The notes under the pieces are model-generated. The model worked only from the letters and a program-made list of their open reading frames with translations, made no database searches and was not told the origin of the DNA. Below are positions 45,307-53,509 of a stretch of 64,000 bases of DNA, piece after piece. How positions within the stretch are numbered: position 1 is the first letter of the stretch; each line of letters begins with the position of its first letter. Made by a program: the position numbers and the translations under genes. Source of the stretch: Thalassospira profundimaris (GTDB lineage: Bacteria > Pseudomonadota > Alphaproteobacteria > Rhodospirillales > Thalassospiraceae); assembly GCF_003326795.1 (NCBI RefSeq), contig NZ_JPWI01000013.1, forward strand, positions 87,123 to 151,122, read 5' to 3'.

Positions 45307-46407
45307 TTACGCCGCTTTGCCGTTGGAAATTTCGACCGGCGGGGCGGCCACGAGTTTGCCGTTTGCATCAAAGGCAAACAGACGTGTCGGATCGACATAG
45401 AACGATGTGGCTTCGCCCAGACGCGGGTTGTGAACACCTTCTTCCTGGATTACCCAGGACACATCATTGAAATGCACATGAACAAAGGTTTCCGAACCAG
45501 TGATTTCGGCCAGTTCGACCTGTCCCTGCATGGCGATCGTGTCTGCACCGGTCGGATCAACCGACAGATGGTTGGCACGAATACCAAGGGTGTAAGTCCC
45601 GTTCGAAAGATCGGCCAGATGACCGGAAAGCGGAACCTGATGGCCCGATTTCATAAAGATCGCACCATCGCGGACTTCGGCATCAACAAGGTTGATTGGC
45701 GGGTCGGAAAAGATCAGGCCGGTCTCGACATAGGCCGGGTTGTGATAAACCTGTGTGGTCGGGCCAAACTGGGTAACGCGCCCCTGATGCATGACCGCGC
45801 ACTTGCCGCCCAGAAGCAATGCTTCCATCGGTTCGGTCGTGGCATAGACAACAATGGTGTCGCGTTCAGCCAGAAGGTTCGGGATCTCTTCACGCAGTTC
45901 TTCGCGCAGCTTGTAGTCAAGGTTGACCAGCGGTTCGTCCAGCAGCAGCAACTTGCAATCCTTGACCATGGCGCGCGCCATGGCGGTACGTTGCTGCTGA
46001 CCACCGGAAAGTTCCTGAGGCAGACGATCAAGCAGATGTTCGATATGCATCAGTTCGGCGGTCGAGCGGACACGCTTGTCGATATCGGCCTTGTCAACGC
46101 CCTGAAGTTTTAGCGGTGATGCGATATTGTCATAGACATTCATCGACGGGTAATTGATGAACTGCTGATAGACCATGGCAACGTTGCGCTTTTGCACAGC
46201 CATGCCGGTCACATCAACATTATCGACCAGAATGCGACCGCTGCTTGGCGGTTCGAGACCGGCCATGATGCGCATCAGTGTCGTTTTACCGGCCAGGGTC
46301 CGTCCCAGAAGGACGTTGAACGATCCCGGTTCCAGCGTCATCGACACATCGTCGATGTGGGACTCCCCTCCCACGGTCTTGGTTATGTTTTCAAGCGTAA
46401 GGGTCAT
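45307..46407 (-). CDS. glpS: Glycerol ABC transporter ATPase GlpS (H-loop His missing)
   Basis: A 366-residue MalK-type ATPase. Walker A is of the form LLGRTLAGKTTLM, signature ELSGGQQQRTAMARAM and Walker B LLLLDEPLVNLDYKL are present. The H-loop, normally VTHDQxEA, reads VYATTEPMEALL, so the switch histidine is replaced by threonine. The start ATG 46407 overlaps the glpD stop (ATGA). A C-terminal TOBE-like domain (about 240-366) ends the protein. Confidence 0.88.
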   Translation of the reverse strand: MTLTLENITKTVGGESHIDDVSMTLEPGSFNVLLGRTLAGKTTLMRIMAGLEPPSSGRILVDNVDVTGMAVQKRNVAMVYQQFINYPSMNVYDNIASPLKLQGVDKADIDKRVRSTAELMHIEHLLDRLPQELSGGQQQRTAMARAMVKDCKLLLLDEPLVNLDYKLREELREEIPNLLAERDTIVVYATTEPMEALLLGGKCAVMHQGRVTQFGPTTQVYHNPAYVETGLIFSDPPINLVDAEVRDGAIFMKSGHQVPLSGHLADLSNGTYTLGIRANHLSVDPTGADTIAMQGQVELAEITGSETFVHVHFNDVSWVIQEEGVHNPRLGEATSFYVDPTRLFAFDANGKLVAAPPVEISNGKAA

Positions 46408-47960
46408 TTTCCACTGTTTCCTTCGCCCGTTTTCACGGTGTTTTTTGATTTCGGTTCTGTTTCGAACCATTGGACAATGGCATTACGCGTCTCATCCGAA
46501 AGGTGCAGCCCCAGTTTGGAGCGGCGCCACAAAACGTCCTGGGCGGTTCGTGCCCATTCGTAATCCACCAGATAGCGCAATTCGCATTCATATACGTCAT
46601 TACCAAGGTGCTTCCCAAGCCCTTTAAGATCAGACGCATCCCCAACAATTCTGTTGGTAAGTGTGCCGTAGTTTTGCACGTAACGGTAGATCTGTGCGTC
46701 GGGAATCCACGGAAACTTCTTGTGCATTGCGGTGAGATACCGCTCGAAATCCGCGTTCGGCATGTCTCCGCCCGGAAGTGGCTTGGTCGCCGTCCAGCGG
46801 GTATCATCGCGGCCCAGCAAGGGGCAGAGCTTGGTCATGGCGGATTCAGCAAGCTTGCGATAGGTCGTGATCTTGCCGCCATAAATGTTCAGAAGCGGCG
46901 CACCATTATGGGCATTCTCGCCACGATCAATTTCCAGAACATAGTCGCGTGTGACCTGTGATGCGTCCTCGCTGCCATCACCATAAAGCGGACGAACCCC
47001 CGAATAGGTCCAGACAACGTCATCGGTGGTGATTTTCTTTTCGAAATAGCTGTTGGCAAGATCGCACAGATACTTGGTTTCTTCCGAACTGATCGCGACC
47101 TTGGACGGATCACCCTTGTAGTCGCGGTCTGTTGTCCCGATCAGGGTGAAGTCCTGTTCATAGGGGATCGCAAACACTATGCGCCCGTCCGGGTTCTGGA
47201 AGATATAGCAATATTCATGGTCAAACAGTTTGGGCACAACAATGTGGCTGCCCTGCACCATGCGGATGCCCTGTTTCTTTTTGGCTTCGACACGGTTTTC
47301 AAGAAGTTCGGCACACCAGGGGCCTGCGGCATTGACCAATGACTTGGCGGTGATGACCTGTTCGGTTCCGTCATCGACATTGCGAATGGTCACGTTCCAA
47401 AGATTGCCATTGCGTTTGGCCGAAACACATTCGGTGCGGGTCTGAATTTCAGCCCCCTTGTCGCGGGCATCCATTGCATTGAGCACGACCAGTCGTGCAT
47501 CCTGTACCCAGCAATCGGAATAGACGAATGCCTTTTCCATGCCCTTGATCAACGGCTTGCCTGCCGGATGGGACGCCAGCCTGATGCCTTCGGAACCCGG
47601 AAGCTTTTCGCGACCGCCAAGATGGTCATAAAGGAACAGACCCAGACGGATCATCCATGCCGGACGCAATCCCTTGACATGCGGCAGCACAAAGCGCAGC
47701 GGCCAGATGATGTGCGGGGCGGCACGCAAAAGAACTTCGCGTTCAATCAGCGCCTCGCGGACCAGCCGGAATTCGTAATGTTCAAGATAGCGCAGACCAC
47801 CGTGAATCAGCTTGGTGCTGGCCGACGAGGTTGCGCTGGCAAGGTCGTCTTTTTCACACAAAAAGACCTTAAGCCCGCGTCCCGCCGCATCCCGTGCGAT
47901 GCCCGTGCCATTGATGCCACCGCCAATGATGGCGATGTCGTATGTGCCTGAATTGAGCAA
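46404..47960 (-). CDS. glpD: Aerobic glycerol-3-phosphate dehydrogenase GlpD
   Basis: A 518-residue FAD enzyme that oxidises glycerol-3-phosphate to dihydroxyacetone phosphate and passes electrons to the quinone pool. The N-terminal FAD motif is DIAIIGGGINGTGIARDAAG, followed by SSASTKLIHGGLRYLEHYEF, LVNAAGPWCAELLENRV and the C-terminal YSGVRPLYGD. It is the first gene of the minus-strand glp operon and overlaps glpS by four bases. A GlpR-like operator lies about 116 bases upstream. Confidence 0.94.
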   Translation of the reverse strand: MLNSGTYDIAIIGGGINGTGIARDAAGRGLKVFLCEKDDLASATSSASTKLIHGGLRYLEHYEFRLVREALIEREVLLRAAPHIIWPLRFVLPHVKGLRPAWMIRLGLFLYDHLGGREKLPGSEGIRLASHPAGKPLIKGMEKAFVYSDCWVQDARLVVLNAMDARDKGAEIQTRTECVSAKRNGNLWNVTIRNVDDGTEQVITAKSLVNAAGPWCAELLENRVEAKKKQGIRMVQGSHIVVPKLFDHEYCYIFQNPDGRIVFAIPYEQDFTLIGTTDRDYKGDPSKVAISSEETKYLCDLANSYFEKKITTDDVVWTYSGVRPLYGDGSEDASQVTRDYVLEIDRGENAHNGAPLLNIYGGKITTYRKLAESAMTKLCPLLGRDDTRWTATKPLPGGDMPNADFERYLTAMHKKFPWIPDAQIYRYVQNYGTLTNRIVGDASDLKGLGKHLGNDVYECELRYLVDYEWARTAQDVLWRRSKLGLHLSDETRNAIVQWFETEPKSKNTVKTGEGNSGK

Positions 47961-48514
47961 CCGTATCCTCCCTGGTGCTCTTATTTGTGACAGATGTTCT
48001 CAACTGTCATTCTGTTCTTTCACAAACGTTACGAATGCCCCAAAATAATTGCAAGCGAAAAAAAATAAACATCTAAATTTTCGATAGCGAACTGAATCGG
48101 TAGATTTGTAACGAATTGTTTTTGTTCGATATTTTGTCTGGGTACCCGAAAAGGGGCCTGATAAATGACCAATGTTTCGTTTGTAATTACCCCTGTGGAA
48201 TGCTCAGAATCGGTAAAAAGTGAAAAATATTGCCGGGTAGCGACTCTTCATTGGGGGAGGTGGCTTTGGGTCGATCTATGCGACACGGGCACAGGTCGCC
48301 GGATGGCCCAGGGTATCGGGACTGTCGTATTTTCTGCCAAAAGCCCCCGCATTCAGCGCGGGCAAAGCAATAATCTCGCAAAGGGGGTCCAATCCCCTGT
48401 TTGCGATTGCCAAGGCAGAAATATCTCGCGAAGATGTGGCATCAATCCCGGAGCAGACTAGATGTGGGATATCCGATCATGTCGCTCCCAATAAAGAATT
48501 CCGGAGGCACTAAA
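47961..48514. promoter_or_regulatory. Divergent region between glpD and the aldehyde dehydrogenase
   Basis: These 554 bases hold the glpD promoter and GlpR-like site on the left. Extra half-site-like elements (ACGAATTG near 48111, TGTTCGATA near 48123) lie next to it. The right half carries GC-rich hairpins, for example CGCAAA-GGGG/CCCC-TTTGCG at about 48375-48405, in the probable leader of the dehydrogenase. I could not match them to a known RNA. A 98-codon frame here is not supported. Confidence 0.5.
48076..48094. promoter_or_regulatory. GlpR-like operator (glpD promoter)
   Basis: AATTTTCGATAGCGAACTG follows the DeoR-family GlpR pattern WATGTTCGWTAWCGAACATW, with 11 of 12 core positions (TTCGWTAWCGAA) matching. 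The same element is found before glpK. Confidence 0.7.
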
Positions 48515-49975
48515 ATGATTTCGCTTAAAGACCCCTCGCTCTTTACCCAGCAGGCCTATGTTGGCGGGGAATGGGTCGATGCCCCAGACGGAAAAACCGA
48601 ACAGGTGACCAACCCGGCGACGGGCGAAGTGCTTGGCACGGTTCCGGTGCTTGGCCGTGAAGCCGTCGCCCATGCTGTTAATGTTGCCGAAAAGGCCCAG
48701 AAGCTTTGGAAAAAGCGCACTGCCAAGGAACGTTCCGCCATTCTGATGAAATGGTACGACCTGATGATGGAAAATCAGGATGACCTTGGCGCGATCATGA
48801 CCGCCGAGCAGGGCAAGCCGCTTCCGGAAGCCAAGGGCGAAATCGCATATGCGTCAAGCTTCCTGCAATGGTTTGCCGAGGAAGGCAAACGCGTTTATGG
48901 CGATGTGATCCCGACCTTTGCCGAAGGCCGTCGTGTCATGGTTCTCAAGGAACCGGTTGGCGTTTGTGCGGCCATCACGCCCTGGAACTTCCCGACTGCC
49001 ATGATCACCCGCAAGGCGGGCCCGGCATTGGCCGTTGGCTGTGCGATGGTGGTCAAGCCGGCAATGGAAACGCCCTATTCGGCACTGGCCATGGCGGTTC
49101 TGGCCGAACGTGCAGGCCTTCCCAAAGGGTTGCTGTCGATTGTGACCGGTGAAGCGGTCGAAATCGGTGCCGAGATGACCGAAAACCCGAAGGTTCGCAA
49201 ACTGACCTTTACCGGCTCGACCCCGGTCGGGCGGTTGCTGATGCGTCAGTGCGCCGATACGGTCAAGAAAATCAGCCTTGAGCTTGGCGGTAATGCGCCG
49301 TTCATCGTGTGTGAAGATGCCGATATTGATGCGGCTGTCGAAGGGGCGCTGGCGTCAAAATATCGTAATGCCGGTCAGACCTGTGTCTGTGCAAACCGTC
49401 TGTTTGTTCATGATGCTGTCTATGACGAATTCGCCGAGAAATACGCCGCCAAGGTCTCGCAGATGCGTGTCGGTGACGGCTTTGAGGAAGGCGTGATCAT
49501 CGGTCCGCTGATCAATGAAAAGGCGGTCGAAAAGGTCGAAAAGCAGGTTGCCGACGCGGTGTCAAAAGGTGGCCGTATCCTGACGGGTGGCAAGCGCCAT
49601 GAAAAAGGTGCGACCTTCTTCCAGCCGACCGTCATTGCCGATGCCAACCGTGACATGATCGTCTTCCGAGAGGAGACCTTTGGCCCGATGGCACCGCTTA
49701 TTCGCTTCCACAGCGATGAAGAAGTGCTTGAGATGGCCAATGATTCCGAGTTCGGTCTGGCGTCCTATTTCTATTCGCGGGATATCTCGCGCATCTGGAA
49801 GCTGGCCGAGGGCCTCGAAAGCGGTCTGGTCGGGGTGAATGTCGGCGTGATGGCAACCGAAGTTGCACCGTTTGGCGGCTTCAAGCAATCGGGCGTTGGC
49901 CGTGAAGGTTCGAAATACGGCGTCGAGGATTATCTTGAAGTCAAATATGTCTGCATTGGTGGTATCGACGACTGA
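48515..49975 (+). CDS. gabD: NAD(P)-dependent succinate-semialdehyde dehydrogenase-like protein (GabD type)
   Basis: A 486-residue aldehyde dehydrogenase. NAD-binding ITPWNFPTAMITRKAGPALA, FTGSTPVGRLLM, the catalytic glutamate in SLELGGNAPFIV and the catalytic cysteine in NAGQTCVCANR are intact; it ends GREGSKYGVEDYLEVKYVCI, the GabD-type end. ATG 48515 has GGAGG 8 bases upstream. It could oxidise succinate semialdehyde, but malonate, glutarate or alpha-ketoglutarate semialdehyde cannot be excluded. Its link with glycerol genes is unclear. Confidence 0.87.
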   Translation: MISLKDPSLFTQQAYVGGEWVDAPDGKTEQVTNPATGEVLGTVPVLGREAVAHAVNVAEKAQKLWKKRTAKERSAILMKWYDLMMENQDDLGAIMTAEQGKPLPEAKGEIAYASSFLQWFAEEGKRVYGDVIPTFAEGRRVMVLKEPVGVCAAITPWNFPTAMITRKAGPALAVGCAMVVKPAMETPYSALAMAVLAERAGLPKGLLSIVTGEAVEIGAEMTENPKVRKLTFTGSTPVGRLLMRQCADTVKKISLELGGNAPFIVCEDADIDAAVEGALASKYRNAGQTCVCANRLFVHDAVYDEFAEKYAAKVSQMRVGDGFEEGVIIGPLINEKAVEKVEKQVADAVSKGGRILTGGKRHEKGATFFQPTVIADANRDMIVFREETFGPMAPLIRFHSDEEVLEMANDSEFGLASYFYSRDISRIWKLAEGLESGLVGVNVGVMATEVAPFGGFKQSGVGREGSKYGVEDYLEVKYVCIGGIDD

Positions 49976-50001
49976 TAACGGATATTTCCGGACATGAAAA
50001 A

Positions 50002-50032
50002 GGGCGCTGCAATTCGCAGCGCCCTTTTTGTC
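50002..50032. terminator. Bidirectional terminator
   Basis: GGGCGCTGC and GCAGCGCCC pair around five bases, with AAAAA before and TTTTT after, serving both convergent genes. Confidence 0.9.
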
Positions 50033-50051
50033 TGGTTCAACCGGGTATGGG

Positions 50052-50594
50052 TCAGGCCGAGAACAGGTCTTTTTTGACACCGGATGTGCGATTGTCGTCT
50101 TCCTCGCCGGTGATGGACTGCGAAGAGCCCGGCGGTAATTCCGACTGCAATTCGGTAAAGACATCAAACATGCGCGGGTTGAAGGCGATCTGGGCCTGCA
50201 TACGGTCGCGGCGCTCGCTTTGCGTTTCCTTGCCATCGTTCTTGCCAAGCTCGGCATTGGCAAGGGTATTGCCATTGAGCTGTTGTTCGATGGCATCGGC
50301 AATGGTTTTCTCGATGGCCTGTCGGTCATCGGCATCCATTTTTGCGAGGGTTTCCTCGTCCAGCCCCATACTTTTAAGAATCTTGGCGCGCAATTCTTCG
50401 ATCTTGCGTTCCTCGATTTCCTTTACATAGGTGGTAAAGCCGTTCTCGCGGATATAGGCCAGCTCGGCATTTTCTTCCTTCTTGTCGTCAGGAAGCGGCT
50501 GGCTGTTTGATGCGATCGTCACGGCCTGAGAAGCAGCACTTTTGGCGCTATAGGCTGTGTTGGTGACGTTCAGCAATGTGTCATACAATCCCAT
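50052..50594 (-). CDS. Hypothetical charged helical protein
   Basis: A 180-residue soluble protein that I do not recognise. It begins MGLYDTLLNVTNTAYSAKSA, has a charged helical centre (YVKEIEERKIEELRAKILKS, DADDRQAIEKTIADAIEQQL), and ends in a Ser/Gly/Asp-rich tail. There is no signal peptide, no cysteine and no membrane helix. The ATG has GGAGGG upstream and the frame closes at a strong terminator, so it is likely a real single gene. It may share the region with glpK only by chance. Confidence 0.65.
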   Translation of the reverse strand: MGLYDTLLNVTNTAYSAKSAASQAVTIASNSQPLPDDKKEENAELAYIRENGFTTYVKEIEERKIEELRAKILKSMGLDEETLAKMDADDRQAIEKTIADAIEQQLNGNTLANAELGKNDGKETQSERRDRMQAQIAFNPRMFDVFTELQSELPPGSSQSITGEEDDNRTSGVKKDLFSA

Positions 50595-50894
50595 AAGAGC
50601 CCTCCATGGGAAAAAGATGCCGGTTAAAATTCATGTGTATTCTTGTCGGTGCAAATCGCGTGCCGGTATAAACCGGGTTCTTATTGCCGTGGTTACGGGG
50701 AAAAATTGTGTCTGTGAAAACAGGAGTTTGACGGAAGCGATGTGAAAAATTTTCGAAAACGAATTGTTTTTTGATGCGATTTTTTTCTAAATAGAGCGAT
50801 AAAGCCAGCAGCCCGGTCGCAAAGACGGGTAGAGCGCATGGTATCATGCAGGGTCAGAGGGCAGGAAAACTGCCGGCTCGGGAGGAAAACACAA
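50595..50894. promoter_or_regulatory. Divergent region between the hypothetical gene and glpK
   Basis: About 300 bases with the GlpR-like operator at 50748-50766 and, to its right, an AT-rich stretch suited to the glpK promoter. GGAGGAAAAC precedes the glpK ATG. Nothing else is recognised. Confidence 0.55.
50748..50766. promoter_or_regulatory. GlpR-like operator (glpK promoter)
   Basis: AATTTTCGAAAACGAATTG shares 16 of 19 bases with the element upstream of glpD and fits the GlpR core pattern TTCGWWAWCGAA. It lies 128 bases before glpK. Confidence 0.65.
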
Positions 50895-52391
50895 ATGACC
50901 GATACGCGTTACATCCTTGCCATTGATCAGGGAACGACAAGCTCACGTGCGATTGTTTTTGATGAAAACGGCCGATCCGTTTCCGTCGCACAACAGGAAT
51001 TCCCCCAACATTTCCCCAATAGCGGCTGGGTCGAACATGATCCCGAAGATCTGTGGAGTACGGTGGTCGCTGTCTGCAAGGAAGCATTGGCGCGCGTCGA
51101 TATCAAACAGGTCGCGGCGATTGGCATCACCAACCAGCGCGAAACCACCGTTGTCTGGGATCGCAAGACCGGCAAGGCGATTTACAATGCCATTGTCTGG
51201 CAGGATCGCCGTACGGCATCCCTGTGTCATGACCTGAAAAAGGGTGACCCGAAACTTGAAGAAGCGGTCAATGCCAAGTCGGGCCTTTTGATTGATCCTT
51301 ACTTCTCGGCCACCAAGGTTGCCTGGATCCTTGATCATGTGTCTGGTGCACGTGCGCGCGCCGAACAGGGTGACCTGGCGTTTGGTACGGTCGACAGTTT
51401 CCTTCTGTGGCGTTTGACCGGTGGAAAATCACATGCAACCGATGCCACCAATGCTGCACGGACCAACCTGTTTAACATTCGCGAAAATGCCTGGGATGAT
51501 ACGCTTTGCAAAATCTTCCGCGTGCCGCAAACCATGCTGCCGGAAGTCAAGGATTGCGCGGCCGACTTCGGCGTTACCGATGCCGACTTGTTCGGGGCGG
51601 AAATCCCGGTTCTGGGCATGGCAGGCGATCAGCAGGCCGCTGCATTCGGGCAATGCTGCTTTGAGCCGGGCGATATCAAAAGCACCTATGGTACCGGTTG
51701 CTTCGTGATCCTTAATACCGGTGAAGAGGCCGTCACGTCCCGGCATCGCCTTCTGACCACGGTCGGTTATCGGCTGAATGGCAAAACAAGCTATGCCATC
51801 GAAGGCGCGATCTTTGTGGCCGGTGCGGCAGTCCAGTGGCTCCGCGACGGGCTTGGCATCATCAAGTCGGCGGCTGAAACCGAAGGGCTGGCAAAGTCGC
51901 TTGAGGACAATCACGGTGTTTATCTTGTTCCGGCCTTTACCGGGCTGGGGGCACCTTATTGGGATCCGGATGCACGCGGGGCGATTTTCGGCCTGACCCG
52001 TGATACCGGCCCGCGCGAATTTGTTCGCGCCGCCCTTGAAAGCGTTTGCTACCAGACATTTGATCTGTTCGAGGCCATGGCGGCGGATGGTGTATCGCCA
52101 AAGGCCGTGCGTGTCGATGGTGGCATGGTTGCCAATGACTGGTTGTGTCAGATGCTTTCAGACGTTTTGGGGATTTCGGTCGAGCGTCCGGAAGTCACTG
52201 AAACCACAGCTCTTGGTGCGGCATATCTTGCCGGACTTCAGGCCGGTATCTATCGCGATCTCGATCATATTTCGGCCAACTGGCACCTTGATGCCAGCTT
52301 TGAGCCCAAGATCGAGGCAGCCCGTCGGGACGGACTTCTGGCCGGTTGGAAAAACGCGGTGGGCCGGGTGCAGACCGATCCGAACACCTGA
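50895..52391 (+). CDS. glpK: Glycerol kinase GlpK
   Basis: A 498-residue FGGY kinase that phosphorylates glycerol with ATP. Diagnostic motifs: [64 protein letters not shown], and [15 protein letters not shown] near the end. ATG 50895 has GGGAGG upstream; the longer frame has no similarity. It completes the glycerol pathway with GlpD and the ABC importer, although transcribed separately. Confidence 0.96.
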   Translation: MTDTRYILAIDQGTTSSRAIVFDENGRSVSVAQQEFPQHFPNSGWVEHDPEDLWSTVVAVCKEALARVDIKQVAAIGITNQRETTVVWDRKTGKAIYNAIVWQDRRTASLCHDLKKGDPKLEEAVNAKSGLLIDPYFSATKVAWILDHVSGARARAEQGDLAFGTVDSFLLWRLTGGKSHATDATNAARTNLFNIRENAWDDTLCKIFRVPQTMLPEVKDCAADFGVTDADLFGAEIPVLGMAGDQQAAAFGQCCFEPGDIKSTYGTGCFVILNTGEEAVTSRHRLLTTVGYRLNGKTSYAIEGAIFVAGAAVQWLRDGLGIIKSAAETEGLAKSLEDNHGVYLVPAFTGLGAPYWDPDARGAIFGLTRDTGPREFVRAALESVCYQTFDLFEAMAADGVSPKAVRVDGGMVANDWLCQMLSDVLGISVERPEVTETTALGAAYLAGLQAGIYRDLDHISANWHLDASFEPKIEAARRDGLLAGWKNAVGRVQTDPNT

Positions 52392-52463
52392 CACGCATAG
52401 CTGCCTTGTCCGGCATTCGTGCCGTAAGACTGGTAAGTGTATAAATTGCTTTGTACTATTTCC

Positions 52464-52495
52464 GGGCGGTGTCACTGATGCCGCCCTTTCTTTTT
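52464..52495 (+). terminator. Terminator after glpK
   Basis: GGGCGG and CCGCCC pair around about 11 bases and are followed by TTTCTTTTT. Confidence 0.75.
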
Positions 52496-52557
52496 GCACG
52501 GAAATAGGGGAATGGGGCCCTGTGTCGTGCCTGTTCTAAAAAAATGCCGGGGGCACG

Positions 52558-53502
52558 ATGCTTGATCTGATCGTTGGAAAAGTTGGACCTGTCTTTTTGA
52601 CGATCATGTGCGGCTTTCTGCTGACGTATGTAAAGGTCATCTCCCGTCAGGGCATTCCATTCCTTGCCAAAATCGCCATGAACGCCTTTATCCCGGCGAT
52701 GCTGTTCCAGGCCCTGTCCAAATCCGATATCAGCGCGCATTTCGATTTGCGCCTTTGGGGGAGCTACTATTCCGGCGTTCTGGTCAATTTCGCGATGGTT
52801 TTTGTGATTGCGCGTTTGTGGCTCAAGGCGAGAACCGATGAATCTGCCGTGACGGCAATGGGCGGGGTGTTTTCCAATATCGTTCTGCTGGGCATTCCGC
52901 TGGTACAGGCGGTTTATGGCGAAGAAGGTCTGGTGCCGGTTCTGATCATTCTTTCGATCCATCCGCTTAGTCTTTTGGGGATGACGGTCCTGATTGTCGA
53001 AGGCGCGCGAAGTGGCGGGGACGAGCATTGGCTGCCCAAGGTTCTGCGCAGTGTTTTCCGCGTTCTCAGAAACCCGATCATCATTGCGATTATTCTGGGT
53101 GTGCTGGCTTCCTTGTTTGAAATACGGATGCCCGAAATCATCGACGGAACGTTCGAGCGGTTCCGCACAGCTGGTCCGACCATCGCACTGATGCTGGTGG
53201 GAGCCGGGCTGTATGGACAGTCGGTCCGTGGCAATCTCAGTGCGAGTTTGCTTTGTACGGTCGCCAAGATGTTTGTTCAGCCGCTTCTGGTGTTTTCGGT
53301 CGGGCATTTCATTTTTGATCTGCCGCCCTTGCAGTTGACCATCCTGACCCTTGTTGCTGCGCTGCCGTCCGGGGCCAACGTCGCGATCATCGCAGGGAGC
53401 TATAATATCTGCATTGACCGCTCGGCAACGACAATCCTTCTGACCACGATCATCAGTATGATTACCTTGCCCCTGCTTGTGCTCTATGCCGGGGCGCAAT
53501 AA
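52558..53502 (+). CDS. AEC-family transporter
   Basis: A 314-residue protein with about ten helices in the two-fold pattern of the auxin efflux carrier family (MdcF/YfdV group). Family marks are FIPAMLFQALSKSD, GGVFSNIVLLGIPLVQAVYG and LTLVAALPSGANVAIIAGSY. Members export or import organic anions such as malonate or auxin; the substrate here is unknown. The ATG lies 60 bases after the glpK terminator, so it is probably not part of that unit. Confidence 0.85.
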   Translation: MLDLIVGKVGPVFLTIMCGFLLTYVKVISRQGIPFLAKIAMNAFIPAMLFQALSKSDISAHFDLRLWGSYYSGVLVNFAMVFVIARLWLKARTDESAVTAMGGVFSNIVLLGIPLVQAVYGEEGLVPVLIILSIHPLSLLGMTVLIVEGARSGGDEHWLPKVLRSVFRVLRNPIIIAIILGVLASLFEIRMPEIIDGTFERFRTAGPTIALMLVGAGLYGQSVRGNLSASLLCTVAKMFVQPLLVFSVGHFIFDLPPLQLTILTLVAALPSGANVAIIAGSYNICIDRSATTILLTTIISMITLPLLVLYAGAQ

Positions 53503-53509
53503 GGGGCTG

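Noticed and set aside
48165..48461. A 98-codon frame between glpD and the gabD-like gene
   Set aside because: No ribosome-binding site, odd composition and no similarity; the region looks like a regulatory leader.
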